Translations under genes and position numbers: made by a program
Notes under the pieces: generated by a model
The model's input: only the letters and a program-made list of their open reading frames with translations
Databases searched by the model: none
Told to the model about the DNA's origin: nothing
Shown here: positions 36,221 through 45,741 of the stretch, in pieces
Numbering within the stretch: the first letter of the stretch is position 1
Layout: each line of letters begins with the position of its first letter
Source of the DNA: Aporhodopirellula rubra
Lineage (GTDB): Bacteria; Planctomycetota; Planctomycetia; Pirellulales; Pirellulaceae
Assembly (NCBI RefSeq): GCF_014192335.1
Contig: NZ_JACHXU010000006.1
Span: 310,001 to 374,000 of the forward strand
DNA: 64,000 nt
Reading direction: 5' to 3'

Positions 36221-36673
36221 GTGAAAGTCATCCTCCAACGCAGTTTACACGCCGACGTTCGAATCAATCACGAGATCGTTGGCCAAATCGATCACGGCTT
36301 GGTCGCCCTCGTCGGGATCGCTCACGGTGACACCGCTGAAACGGTGCGCACGATCGCCGATAAAACAGCCAACCTAAGAATCTTTTCCGATGATGCCGGC
36401 AAGATGAACCGGAACGTGATCGACGCCGGTGGCGGAATTCTCGCGATCAGCCAATTCACGTTGTTGGCTGATTGCCGCAAAGGTCGACGCCCCTCGTTCA
36501 CCGGCGCCGCGTCTCCGGACATCGCACGTGAACTCTACGAAACGTACGCCGATCACCTCGCCTCGCTCGGCATCCACGTCGCTCGTGGAATCTTTGCCGC
36601 CGACATGGCCGTGTCACTGACCAATGACGGTCCCGTCACGATCATTCTCGATTCCGATGAAATCATTCGTTGA
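36221..36673 (+). CDS. dtd: D-aminoacyl-tRNA deacylase
   Basis: A 150-residue enzyme removing D-amino acids (and Gly from tRNA-Ala) mischarged on tRNA. The start is GTG 36221 (VKVILQRSLHADV...). Family motifs: ILAISQFTLLADCRKGRRPSF (the SQxxT motif with its Thr nucleophile region) and the cross-subunit TNDGPVTI (GPxT-type Gly-cisPro motif). Length is the usual 145-150 residues. It lies divergent from the zinc-ribbon gene (57 bp) and convergent to the sulfatase. Cytoplasmic, homodimer by family. Confidence 0.95.
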   Translation: MKVILQRSLHADVRINHEIVGQIDHGLVALVGIAHGDTAETVRTIADKTANLRIFSDDAGKMNRNVIDAGGGILAISQFTLLADCRKGRRPSFTGAASPDIARELYETYADHLASLGIHVARGIFAADMAVSLTNDGPVTIILDSDEIIR

Positions 36674-36740
36674 TTTTTACATCGCGAACCCGTGATCACG
36701 GCAATCTCACGTATCGAGCAGTGTCACCGCTCGAGCCGTC

Positions 36741-38267
36741 TCAGTCATCGAGCAATGGTTGAGGGAAATCGGGTTCCGCAGTCCGCTCGTTTGAGAACTG
36801 AGTTGCGAGGCGTTCAACCATTTCGGGATGCAAACCTGCGACATCAGTCGACTCATTCGGGTCCGTCGCTAAATGGTAAAGCTCCCAGTCGGCCGGCTTT
36901 TTGCCTTTCGTTCGCCGACGCACCGCTTTCCATTCACCGTCGCGGATCGCAAAGACTCCTCCATAACCAGCAAACTCCCACATCAGCGGGCGTTCACGAT
37001 CAGGCGTCCCCTGGCCGATTAACTCGGGACTGAGGTCCACACCGTCGCACCGTTGATGAGCGGGAGCCTCACCGCCACTGATCGTGGTGAACGTCGCAAA
37101 CCAATCGGGAAAGTAAGACGGCATCGACGACGTGGAGCCCGGCTGCACCTTGCCCGGCCAACGCACGATACAGGGCACTCGCAAACCGCCTTCATAACAA
37201 CTGCCTTTGTACCCTTTTAAACCGCCCGCGGAATCGAAAAAGGTACACGCCGCACCACCGATGTGAAACCGAAAATTACGCCCACCATGCGTCGGCCCGT
37301 TGTCAGACGTAAAGACAACCAACGTGTTCTCCGACAGCCCATAGTCATCGAGACGATCCAAAATAGTGCCGACATGTTCGTCCAAGTCCGAGAGCATCGC
37401 CGCATACGCCGCACGCGGACGTGGATGCGGCAGGTAACCGTTCTCGCCACGGTAGACACCGTTCTCTTCGTCCCATGACGCCGGGTATCGATCAATCCAT
37501 TCCTGCGGCGGTTGCATCGAAACGTGCGGCTCGACAAACGGCAGGTACAAGAAGAAAGGGTTTTCTTTATTCTTACCGAGCCAATCGACGGCCTCCGCAA
37601 GAATCCGGTCCGGAGCATAAACCTCGCCGCGAAAGTCGTCTGCGATCACCTCGCCGGTAGGCTGCTTCAGGTGGCCGGGTACTGGATTCTGATTGATCGT
37701 TTCTTGTTCCTCGTCACTATCCAAAAACGGTGGATAGTAACTGTGGGCGTTGCGTTGGCAATTGTATCCAAAGAAGCGATCGAATCCTTGCCGGTTCGGT
37801 CCGCCCGATGAGTCAGTCGGGCCGAGCCCCCATTTTCCGAAACCTCCCGTCGAGTATCCGGCCGCTTTCAACACTTCCGCGATCGTGACGAGTTCGTCGG
37901 TGATCGGCCATTGCCCCGGAAACTTGCGACCGTTGCCCGAATCTCGATTACCACGTATCTCGGCGTGTCCGAGGTGCTGGCCCGACATCAAAACACATCT
38001 CGCCGGTGCACAAACCGGCGCACCACTGTAGTGCTGAGTCAGCCTCATTCCCTGGCTGGCAAGACGATCGAGATTCGGCGTCTTAATCTTCTGCTGCCCA
38101 AAACAACCGAGCTCCCCATATCCCAAATCATCCGCCAAGATAAAAACGATATTAGGCCGTATTCCATCCATCCACCCCTCCGCGACTTCGCCATGCAAAA
38201 AGGGAGTATCCAACACGGCCAGCATAAAACAGAACACAACGCTTGCGGGAGCAAAAAGAAATCGCAT
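36741..38267 (-). CDS. Secreted sulfatase (CxPxR type)
   Basis: A 508-residue sulfatase with signal peptide (LFAPASVVFCFMLAVLDTPFLHG). The formylglycine motif is CAPAR (residues 86-90) in PVCAPARCVLMSGQ. Metal-binding residues appear as ADDLGYGELG at the N-terminus and FTSDNGPTHGG later. The C-terminal part has KAVRRRTKGKKPADWELYHL, typical of the family end. It requires a formylglycine-generating enzyme for activation (not in the window). The substrate is a sulfate ester, probably of an algal polysaccharide given the likely habitat. ATG 38267 has GGAG eight bases upstream; ATG 38282 lies on top of that site and is less likely. Confidence 0.93.
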   Translation of the reverse strand: MRFLFAPASVVFCFMLAVLDTPFLHGEVAEGWMDGIRPNIVFILADDLGYGELGCFGQQKIKTPNLDRLASQGMRLTQHYSGAPVCAPARCVLMSGQHLGHAEIRGNRDSGNGRKFPGQWPITDELVTIAEVLKAAGYSTGGFGKWGLGPTDSSGGPNRQGFDRFFGYNCQRNAHSYYPPFLDSDEEQETINQNPVPGHLKQPTGEVIADDFRGEVYAPDRILAEAVDWLGKNKENPFFLYLPFVEPHVSMQPPQEWIDRYPASWDEENGVYRGENGYLPHPRPRAAYAAMLSDLDEHVGTILDRLDDYGLSENTLVVFTSDNGPTHGGRNFRFHIGGAACTFFDSAGGLKGYKGSCYEGGLRVPCIVRWPGKVQPGSTSSMPSYFPDWFATFTTISGGEAPAHQRCDGVDLSPELIGQGTPDRERPLMWEFAGYGGVFAIRDGEWKAVRRRTKGKKPADWELYHLATDPNESTDVAGLHPEMVERLATQFSNERTAEPDFPQPLLDD

Positions 38268-38684
38268 CACGAAACGCTCCATAATCGGGGAGGGAAAGTC
38301 TGCCAAGAAACAGCAGCGAGGGCAGGGCAGTTACAACATCAGTCTTCGAGTGAGACAGCCGGCTCGTTTGCTGTTGTTTAGTTAGGCCGATGATTAATTC
38401 GCCCACGCCGCGAGCACGAATTTTGTTGAACGAATCGCTCGCACGTCGAGCACCCCCGACGATTAACGGGGGTACAGCCCTCACTGGTGCCACTCACCGG
38501 CGGTCGAATTTCAGACGACAAGCAATTTCGGACGAAAAATTCCGATGCCCCAATCTACCACACGTGGTGACCACACACGCTGCGGTGCTCCCAAACGTCG
38601 CATCTACTTTCTTTCGTCCTCGGCTCAGCTTAGGCTGGTATGGACAGTTCGAGATGTCCCAACGTGAAACAATCGAGAGATGAA
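38268..38684. other. Intergenic between sulfatase and pntAA
   Basis: Divergent promoter region. Only short overlapping frames, no hairpin with T-run and no recognisable RNA gene. Confidence 0.4.
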
Positions 38685-39815
38685 ATGCGAATTGGTGTGC
38701 CGGTCGAGACTTGGCCGGGCGAACTCAGAACAGCACTCGTGCCCGACAACGCCAAGAAACTGATCCGCCTCGGTTTCGAAATCGTCGCCGAGTCGGGGCT
38801 AGGAGTTTCGTCTGGATTCTCTGACCAACAATACGAAGACGTCGGTGTGACGCTCCAAAGCGATCGAAACGTCGTCCTCAGTCAATCGGACATGGTGCTG
38901 CGCGTCCGCCAACCGGAACTGCAGGAAATCGAATCACTCAAAAGTGGTGCGGTGCATATCAGCTTCCTCGATCCGATGAACCGGCGTGACCTAGTCGATG
39001 CGATGGCGTCACGAGGCGTTACTTCGCTATCGATGGAGATGATTCCGCGAAGCACTCGGGCACAGAAGATGGATGCCCTGTCCTCCCAAGCAAACTTGGC
39101 AGGCTACGTCACGGTGATCCAGGCGGCCTACCATTGCCCCAAAGCGTTCCCAATGATGATGACGCCCTCGGGGACGATTCGCCCGGCTCGCGTGTTCATC
39201 ATCGGTGCCGGCGTCGCGGGACTGCAGGCGATCGCAACCGCCAAACGACTCGGTGCCCGCGTCGAAGCGTTTGACACACGGCCCGTCGTCGCCGAACAAG
39301 TTCGCTCGCTCGGTGCCAAATTTGTTGAAATCGATCTCGGCGAAGTCGGCCAAACCGAACAGGGCTACGCCAAGGCACTCACTCCAGAACAGATTGAACT
39401 GCAGAAACAGGGTCAGGCTACCGTCATTGCGGCATCCGATGTCGTGATCACCACGGCACAGTTGTTCGGACGACCCGCGCCGCGAATCGTGACCGCCGAA
39501 ATGGTCGCCGCGATGCAACCGGGCAGTGTTGTGGTGGACATGGCCGTCGAATCCGGTGGCAACGTCGAAGGCTCGGTACTCAACGAGATTGTCGACGTCG
39601 GCGGCGTCAAAATCCTCGGCATGGGCAACCTTCCTTCCCACGTCAGTCGCAACGCCAGCGAAATGTATTCCAACAACCTCGTCAGTCTGATCAGCGATTT
39701 TTGGGACACCGAATCCAAGCAAATGAATTTGTCGCCCGATGACGAAATTGTCCAAGCCGCCGTAATCACGCGAGACGGCCAAATCATCCACCCAATGCTT
39801 CAAGACAAGAACTAA
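38685..39815 (+). CDS. pntAA: NAD(P) transhydrogenase subunit alpha, part 1
   Basis: A 376-residue NAD(H)-binding domain I of the proton-translocating transhydrogenase. It starts MRIGVPVETWPGELRTALVP (15 upstream codons to 38640 are not family-like), then VHISFLDPMNRRDLVDAMAS, the RAQKMDALSSQANLAGY block, and the dinucleotide-binding VFIIGAGVAGLQAIATAKRLG. The end is the usual VQAAVITRDGQI. In the three-gene arrangement, this soluble subunit docks on the membrane part encoded next. First gene of the pntAA-pntAB-pntB operon; 18-bp gap to pntAB. Confidence 0.94.
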   Translation: MRIGVPVETWPGELRTALVPDNAKKLIRLGFEIVAESGLGVSSGFSDQQYEDVGVTLQSDRNVVLSQSDMVLRVRQPELQEIESLKSGAVHISFLDPMNRRDLVDAMASRGVTSLSMEMIPRSTRAQKMDALSSQANLAGYVTVIQAAYHCPKAFPMMMTPSGTIRPARVFIIGAGVAGLQAIATAKRLGARVEAFDTRPVVAEQVRSLGAKFVEIDLGEVGQTEQGYAKALTPEQIELQKQGQATVIAASDVVITTAQLFGRPAPRIVTAEMVAAMQPGSVVVDMAVESGGNVEGSVLNEIVDVGGVKILGMGNLPSHVSRNASEMYSNNLVSLISDFWDTESKQMNLSPDDEIVQAAVITRDGQIIHPMLQDKN

Positions 39816-39833
39816 CAACTACGAGAATCGATC

Positions 39834-40130
39834 ATGGAAACCGTGTTACTGGGTTTCGTTTTGATGCTGTCGATCTTTTTGGGATTCGAGCTAATCTCGA
39901 AAGTCCCCGCGACGCTGCACACGCCATTGATGTCAGGCGCCAACGCCATCTCCGGGATCACGGTCGTCGGTGCCCTCACGCTCGCCGGTGGCGAAATGGG
40001 GGAGTGGGCCACTTGGCTCGGGGCGGCCGCCGTTTTCTTCGCGACGATCAACGTGGTCGGCGGATACATGGTCACCGACCGCATGCTGGGCATGTTTAAG
40101 AAGAAAGATGAACCGGAGGCACGAGTATGA
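39834..40130 (+). CDS. pntAB: NAD(P) transhydrogenase subunit alpha, part 2
   Basis: A 98-residue membrane subunit with three TM helices: LLGFVLMLSIFLGFELISKV, the TLHTPLMSGANAISGITVVG block that lines the proton path, and WLGAAAVFFATINVVGGYMV, ending in MVTDRMLGMFKKK. It is the small separate domain-IIa polypeptide found in split transhydrogenases. Its stop overlaps the pntB start by four bases (ATGA at 40127-40130), indicating translational coupling. Confidence 0.95.
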   Translation: METVLLGFVLMLSIFLGFELISKVPATLHTPLMSGANAISGITVVGALTLAGGEMGEWATWLGAAAVFFATINVVGGYMVTDRMLGMFKKKDEPEARV

Positions 40131-41512
40131 GCCCTGAATTGATTGGTGCCGTTTACATCCTTTCGGCGATTCTCTTTGTCTACGGCTTGAAACTGCTCAG
40201 CTCGCCCGCAACGGCAGTGCGAGGCAATCAACTCTCCTCTCTCGGAATGCTGGTCGCCGTCGTCGTGACGCTCGGTTCGAGAGAGATCATCGATTTCCGT
40301 TGGATCGCCGTCGCCGCTGTCCTCGGAACGATCGTTGGCGCCGTCGCGGCCCAGCGGGTGGCGATGACAGGCATGCCCGAAATGGTCGCGTTGTTCAACG
40401 GCTCGGGAGGTATCGCGAGCTTGTTGGTCGGATGGGCCGCCCTCGACATGGGCGGAGCCACCGACGCGGAACTCCCGCAAACCACGTTCACCATTGTCAC
40501 GATTCTGATTTCGATCCTGATCGGTGGCGTCACGTTCTCAGGCAGCATCATCGCGTGGGGGAAACTTTCCGAAACGATGCCCAGCCGAGCGATCTCGCTG
40601 CCCGGTCAACAATTCATCAGCCTCCTCCTGCTCGTGGCGATGATCGGGTGCGGCGCGATGATGGTCGCCCAACCGGAGACATGGAATTCGACGCTCATTT
40701 ATGTCGTCATCGTCCTGTCACTGATCCTCGGCGTGATGGCGGTGATTCCAATCGGCGGTGCCGACATGCCCGTTGTGATCTCACTGCTCAACAGTTACTC
40801 CGGACTCGCCGCCTGTGCTGCGGGTCTCGCGATTAACAACACAATCCTGATCGTCGCCGGTTCACTCGTTGGTGCCGCCGGTATCATCCTGACCAACATC
40901 ATGTGCAAGGCAATGAACCGTTCGCTCAGCCACGTGCTGTTCTCCGGATTCACCGCCGCGAAAACCGCGACCAAGGTCGAAGGCGAAGTCAAACCGATTG
41001 TGCCGGATGACGCCTACCTCATCCTGGAAGCCGCCTCGTCTGTCGTGATGGTGCCGGGCTATGGAATGGCGGTCGCTCAAGCGCAACACGTGGTACGTGA
41101 ACTCGGTGAACTGCTCGAAGAAAACGGTGCCGAAGTCAGCTACGCGATCCACCCCGTCGCCGGACGAATGCCGGGACACATGAACGTCCTACTCGCCGAG
41201 GCGAACGTACCGTACGACCAATTGGTCGAAATGGACGATATCAACCGGCGAATCGAGAACGTCGACGTGGCGATCGTGATCGGGGCCAACGACGTCGTCA
41301 ATCCGGCCGCCCGCGAAGACGAAAACAGCCCGATTTACGGCATGCCGATTATCAACGTCGACCAAGCCCGGACCGTCTTCGTCCTCAAACGATCCATGGC
41401 ATCCGGCTTCTCCGGCGTCGAAAATCCGCTGTTTTTCAAACAAAACACACGCATGCTCTTCGGCGACGCCAAACAGTCCCTCTCCAGCGTAATCGCAGCA
41501 TTTAAGAGCTAA
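40127..41512 (+). CDS. pntB: NAD(P) transhydrogenase subunit beta
   Basis: A 461-residue subunit with about eight to nine TM helices and a C-terminal NADP(H)-binding domain III. Blocks: SPATAVRGNQLSSLGMLVAV, MPEMVALFNGSGGIASLLVG, IGGADMPVVISLLNSYSG, and the domain-III VMVPGYGMAVAQAQHVV, YAIHPVAGRMPGHMNVLLAE, VAIVIGANDVVNPAA. With PntAA/PntAB it uses the proton gradient to reduce NADP+ by NADH, feeding biosynthesis and redox defence. Last gene of the operon. Confidence 0.96.
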   Translation: MSPELIGAVYILSAILFVYGLKLLSSPATAVRGNQLSSLGMLVAVVVTLGSREIIDFRWIAVAAVLGTIVGAVAAQRVAMTGMPEMVALFNGSGGIASLLVGWAALDMGGATDAELPQTTFTIVTILISILIGGVTFSGSIIAWGKLSETMPSRAISLPGQQFISLLLLVAMIGCGAMMVAQPETWNSTLIYVVIVLSLILGVMAVIPIGGADMPVVISLLNSYSGLAACAAGLAINNTILIVAGSLVGAAGIILTNIMCKAMNRSLSHVLFSGFTAAKTATKVEGEVKPIVPDDAYLILEAASSVVMVPGYGMAVAQAQHVVRELGELLEENGAEVSYAIHPVAGRMPGHMNVLLAEANVPYDQLVEMDDINRRIENVDVAIVIGANDVVNPAAREDENSPIYGMPIINVDQARTVFVLKRSMASGFSGVENPLFFKQNTRMLFGDAKQSLSSVIAAFKS

Positions 41513-41637
41513 AATCTGCAGATTCCGACATACTGAACAGGTACACCCCGTCGTCAAACTCGTTCTTCCTTTACTCATCGTGCATATGAACAAATAAAGC
41601 TGCCTATCTAAGCCCGTCGTCGCCCCTCTCGTCGCCA

Positions 41638-43122
41638 ATGACTTCTCCCCCCAGCAAACCGCGTTTTGTCTCGGTCTCCAATGGCATCGAGTTTCTACTG
41701 ATCCCGCGTTCCGAACTTTCTCAAGCGGAAGCGAACGGCTATTACCGGCCCGAAAGCCGCGGATTGATGATCCTGGAAAAGGACGGCCGACTTTTCGAAG
41801 TCCCCGCCCAAACGGTTTCCGCCCCTGAACGGCAGGGCTATCAAGACCTTCTCCTGCGGGAACGACGGAAACCCGCAACGACGGAATCTGTCGCTCCCCG
41901 TGAATCTGATTCCTCGGACACGGACGTCGAGCCAACGTCGGTCGAATCTCTGATTCCCACTCCACGCGAACAGGAATCGAGCGATGACTCCGTCGTAGCC
42001 GCTTCCAAGACGGTCGCCCCCCTTTCGATGATCGCTGCCATCGAACAGTCCGAACGGGACGACGAGGAACGAAGACTCGAACAAGAACGGCAAATCGAAG
42101 AACAAGAAGGGTGGAAAAAACACTGGCTTCGTTCGAAATTCTGGTTCGCCGAACGACGTGAGTCGCTCATACGGCAACTCGGTACCAACAGCATCAGCGT
42201 GCTAATCCACGTCGCAATCGTGCTCATGCTGGCAAGCTTTTATTTGGTTAGCCCGGAAAAAGAAAGCCTCGTAATCGTGGCTTCACCGAGCAGTAATGAA
42301 AGCTTGGTCGAAGAATTCACGATCGAAACCGACCCCATCGAAATTACCGAACCGATGGAGAACGAACCCGATTCGGCTCCGGTCGAAGAAGTCGTTCCCG
42401 ATGTCACCGAAACGGCGACTGTGCCTGATTTCCTCTCAACGGTCAGCACGGCATCGATCAAACCACCGACCATGCCCGCCAAAGCCGCAGCCATCCCGGG
42501 AAAAGGGATCGCATCGACCAAGGGGAAACCAACATTCTTCGGCAGTAAGTTCGCCGCAATCAACAACGTCTTTGTCATTGATAACTCCAACAGCATGACA
42601 CGCGGTCGATTCGAAACGGCCCTCATCCAACTCATGCTGACCGTCAATCAACTTACTCCCAAACAACGCTTCTACGTTATCTTCTACAGCGACACCGCCT
42701 ACGGAATGATGCACCCCAACACCGTGCCCTCACTCGTCGCTGCAACTCCGAAAAACAAAGCGTTGCTGGCCAACTGGCTCGACACGGTACCGCTATGTTT
42801 GAAGACGAATGGTAAAAAGGCGATTCAAATCGCGATGGACCTTAAACCCGACATCGTCTACGTGCTCGGTGACGGAGCATTCACGGATGGTGCTGCCAAA
42901 TTTTTCGCCGCCAAACCGAACCCCAATGTCGTGATCCACACACGAGGAATGGAAGTCCAGAGAAAGGATGCCGCTCAATTTGAGTTACTGGCGACCAGCC
43001 ATAAAGGAAACTATCGTGATGTCGGCGTGATGCCAGAAGGAGCGGCAATGGCAAAGCGATATCCCCGCCCAAGAAACTCCTCCCGAGGTCCCATCTGGGG
43101 AATCACGTTGAAACCGAAATAA
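41638..43122 (+). CDS. Membrane protein with C-terminal VWA domain
   Basis: A 494-residue protein. An N-terminal soluble region (1-130), an acidic coiled segment (about 135-160; EERRLEQERQIEEQEG) and one TM helix (about 185-204; ISVLIHVAIVLMLASFYLV) precede a Glu/Pro/Thr-rich linker. A von Willebrand A-like domain runs from about 308 to 480 with MIDAS motif DNSNS (315-319) in VFVIDNSNSM, then YVIFYSDTAYGM and VYVLGDGAFTDGA. The VWA domain would bind a protein partner through a divalent metal. It is followed 47 bp later by a large zinc-ribbon/TM gene on the same strand, and the two probably form an operon. The system is unidentified. Confidence 0.8.
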   Translation: MTSPPSKPRFVSVSNGIEFLLIPRSELSQAEANGYYRPESRGLMILEKDGRLFEVPAQTVSAPERQGYQDLLLRERRKPATTESVAPRESDSSDTDVEPTSVESLIPTPREQESSDDSVVAASKTVAPLSMIAAIEQSERDDEERRLEQERQIEEQEGWKKHWLRSKFWFAERRESLIRQLGTNSISVLIHVAIVLMLASFYLVSPEKESLVIVASPSSNESLVEEFTIETDPIEITEPMENEPDSAPVEEVVPDVTETATVPDFLSTVSTASIKPPTMPAKAAAIPGKGIASTKGKPTFFGSKFAAINNVFVIDNSNSMTRGRFETALIQLMLTVNQLTPKQRFYVIFYSDTAYGMMHPNTVPSLVAATPKNKALLANWLDTVPLCLKTNGKKAIQIAMDLKPDIVYVLGDGAFTDGAAKFFAAKPNPNVVIHTRGMEVQRKDAAQFELLATSHKGNYRDVGVMPEGAAMAKRYPRPRNSSRGPIWGITLKPK

Positions 43123-43169
43123 TTACGAACTAATTAGTCGGCGCAACGAAAGCTACCGGAGTCTCTTCC

Positions 43170-45710
43170 ATCACTGATTCAACGTCTAAAAGCAAAGGCA
43201 TTTGCCCGGTTTGCCTCAAAGTGCACCGACTCGGGCAGACACAGGGCTCTTCGCTGCGATGCGACTGCGGCGCGACCCTCTTTGTATCTCCCCAGGGTCG
43301 GCTGGTAACCGCCATTGATCCGCAACAGCCCGAACTGGACGATGCGGCAACACCGAGCGATGACGGTGCGTCCACCCCGTCACCCATTGCCACGCGGTCC
43401 GTCATCGCCACGCCGATCATCACGGTGGACACCGAAGAAACCGCCCCCAAAACTCGCAAAGATAAAGACGCTAAAAAGCGAAACGAGCCCCCAAACGAAG
43501 CACGCCCCGCGAAGAGAAAAAACAAGAACTCCTGGCCGCTGTTTGCAGGTGGGGGCTTTGTCGCGTTGCTGCTGCTAGCGTCGATCGCGATGTTTTTATG
43601 GCAACCAGGTAACAGCAACAAACCCAAGTCCGCGCGAGCTCGATCAAAAGTCGTCACGCAACAGCAAGCGAGCGCCCCGCGAAAGGAGATCGTTATCCAG
43701 CCCGGGACGCTGAAGGAACTCGCCACGAAAATTCCTGCACCGTCGCTTACTCAGCCCGTCGCCAACGCGTCTGGAGCTAGCGTGCGAAACACGTCTGTCA
43801 CCCCGACAAAAAATTCAAACGCAAGCACTCCCACCGAATCGGAACGCTCGCCGTACGGCGGGCAAACCGAAGCACCCGCCGTTTCACTTCCCGCGCGGGT
43901 CGAACCGCGTCAAAGAGTTCCGATTGTCGTCCCCGCCAAGTCTTCGCGATTCTTTGACGAAGCATACAACCTCGCGTATCAGAGCTATGAGGCCTGGTCC
44001 GAACTCGGAGACGACGCAACCGACAGCGAGGAATATCAGACCAAGCTCGGCGAAACGCTCGGCGCCGTCAAAGTCGCCTACGGCCTTTCTCTCAAACGGG
44101 ATGATCTCGAGAAACGAAACGAACTGCTCTATTTGCTCACGTTTCTTTCGCTCAAGGCGGGTCATCTGATGGAGGCCGCCATCTACGGCGAAACGGCCGC
44201 ACGCCTCGGAGATCCAAACGACAGCGCCACCCGCGACGCAGCATTCATCGCCTTGGCCGCCGTTCAAGAAGCATCGGCTAATCACTGGGGCAATCCGAAC
44301 GAGGTGGGTGAGCTTCGACTGATGGAAACGATCGCCCAATTGATTGACACCAAATGGCCCGATGAGCCGCAACGCAACAAGATCTGGTTGACCCTCGCGC
44401 AAACGTACGCATCCTTCGGACATCCTCGGCCGGCCGTCGCTGCCTACGCACAAGTTGACGAAAAATCTCCACTGGCAAACGACGCGAGAATCGGTTCAGG
44501 CGTCGCCTATTGGACGATCTTCCTAACCGAAGCTAGCAATCCGGATGCCGATCCCGAGGCCATGCTCGGCCTCCTACAAAAAGCGTCTCAGCAATTCGCT
44601 GCCGCGGTTAAGTCGATGGAACCCAAACTCAAGGCACCCTCGATGCCCTTGTTAACGGCGAAACAAATGCTCGCCGTGATCGCCGCTCGGACGCACAACA
44701 ATCAATCCGTCATTCGGTGGACTACCACAGGCAAGTTCCCACTCACCAAATCCATCCGAGTGCAAAAGAAGGGAAAACCGCGAACAGTAGTCGTCTCGAG
44801 CACTTTCGCGAAAACAGTATTCCAACTCCTATACCAGGCACAAACCGACGAAGGAAAGTTACAGGGGGCACAGAAAACGCTCGAAACTCTGGACAGCCTG
44901 CTAGGCAAACAAAGCGGCAGCGACATCAAGTCGCTGCAGTTCACAACCGCGATTCGCGCCTTCAAAGAGACCATCGCGAAAGACAACGTTACCATGAGCG
45001 ATGTCACCTCGCTCAACCAAACGCTAGCAAAGCTGCCACCACAATCCCCCATCGTCAGTCCGCACGACCGGTTATGGATTGCAAACTCGTGGTCGACGCT
45101 CGCCAAAAAGGCGACAGACGATCGTGTCGCAATGCAGTGCTATGACCATGCAGCCCAAACAAGCGAACTCGCGATCGCAATGAAGTCGTTTCCTCAAAAT
45201 TTGGTCGCCGCCACGCGGGTTCATCAAGCCGAATGGCTGCGACTGGCAAACAAGACCGACGCGTCGCTGCGGGTACTCGGCGAAATACTCAAAACCACCC
45301 CCAACGTTTTCGACCTTCAAATGCAGGCCGTGTTGTCGCTCGAAAAACTCGCTATCGAGCGAGACTCCGAACCTGATTTGCAATCCGCAATCCGAGGCCC
45401 GAAGGAGCAACCCTCGATCTGGGGTTGGTCAAAACTGGCGGTTCAATTGCACAAACTTCGTTACTCCGACCGGGGCACCCCCGAACACGCCGAATCATTG
45501 CTCCAAGCTCATTTTCACCTCGCCCGATGCCGGTGGATGCTCTTCACCGTCCTTAGCGATGGCAGCGAACGAGAAACTCTCCGCAAGCAAACACTCAAAC
45601 AAATCGCGAGTGCCCGGTTGGCCATCCCCGAAGGCAGCGAGGCAGAGTCAAATTGGACGGCAGCGTTCAATCAAATCGAATCGGATCTATCGTCTCGCGA
45701 TTCGAATTGA
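43170..45710 (+). CDS. Zinc-ribbon, single-TM protein with long helical-repeat region; non-canonical start likely
   Basis: About 846 residues. The first ordinary start in frame is GTG 43221, but that cuts through a zinc ribbon: the frame upstream reads ICPVCLKVHRLGQTQG and later LRCDCGATLF, so CPVC plus CDC form one knuckle pair. The frame is open only back to TAA 43131, and the sole candidate with a ribosome-binding site is ATC 43170 (GGAG at 43158-43161, spacing 8); ATT 43200 is another. Downstream: Pro/Ala/Thr linker, one TM helix (LFAGGGFVALLLLASIAMFLW), and a long alpha-helical TPR-like periplasmic part (AYNLAYQSYEAWSELGDD; LLYLLTFLSLKAGHLMEAA; LAQTYASFGHPRPAVAAYAQ). Function unknown; likely a scaffold working with the VWA protein before it. 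Confidence 0.7.
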   Translation: MTDSTSKSKGICPVCLKVHRLGQTQGSSLRCDCGATLFVSPQGRLVTAIDPQQPELDDAATPSDDGASTPSPIATRSVIATPIITVDTEETAPKTRKDKDAKKRNEPPNEARPAKRKNKNSWPLFAGGGFVALLLLASIAMFLWQPGNSNKPKSARARSKVVTQQQASAPRKEIVIQPGTLKELATKIPAPSLTQPVANASGASVRNTSVTPTKNSNASTPTESERSPYGGQTEAPAVSLPARVEPRQRVPIVVPAKSSRFFDEAYNLAYQSYEAWSELGDDATDSEEYQTKLGETLGAVKVAYGLSLKRDDLEKRNELLYLLTFLSLKAGHLMEAAIYGETAARLGDPNDSATRDAAFIALAAVQEASANHWGNPNEVGELRLMETIAQLIDTKWPDEPQRNKIWLTLAQTYASFGHPRPAVAAYAQVDEKSPLANDARIGSGVAYWTIFLTEASNPDADPEAMLGLLQKASQQFAAAVKSMEPKLKAPSMPLLTAKQMLAVIAARTHNNQSVIRWTTTGKFPLTKSIRVQKKGKPRTVVVSSTFAKTVFQLLYQAQTDEGKLQGAQKTLETLDSLLGKQSGSDIKSLQFTTAIRAFKETIAKDNVTMSDVTSLNQTLAKLPPQSPIVSPHDRLWIANSWSTLAKKATDDRVAMQCYDHAAQTSELAIAMKSFPQNLVAATRVHQAEWLRLANKTDASLRVLGEILKTTPNVFDLQMQAVLSLEKLAIERDSEPDLQSAIRGPKEQPSIWGWSKLAVQLHKLRYSDRGTPEHAESLLQAHFHLARCRWMLFTVLSDGSERETLRKQTLKQIASARLAIPEGSEAESNWTAAFNQIESDLSSRDSN

Positions 45711-45741
45711 CAATGACGTTAAACAGCGACCGAGCGTTCAA

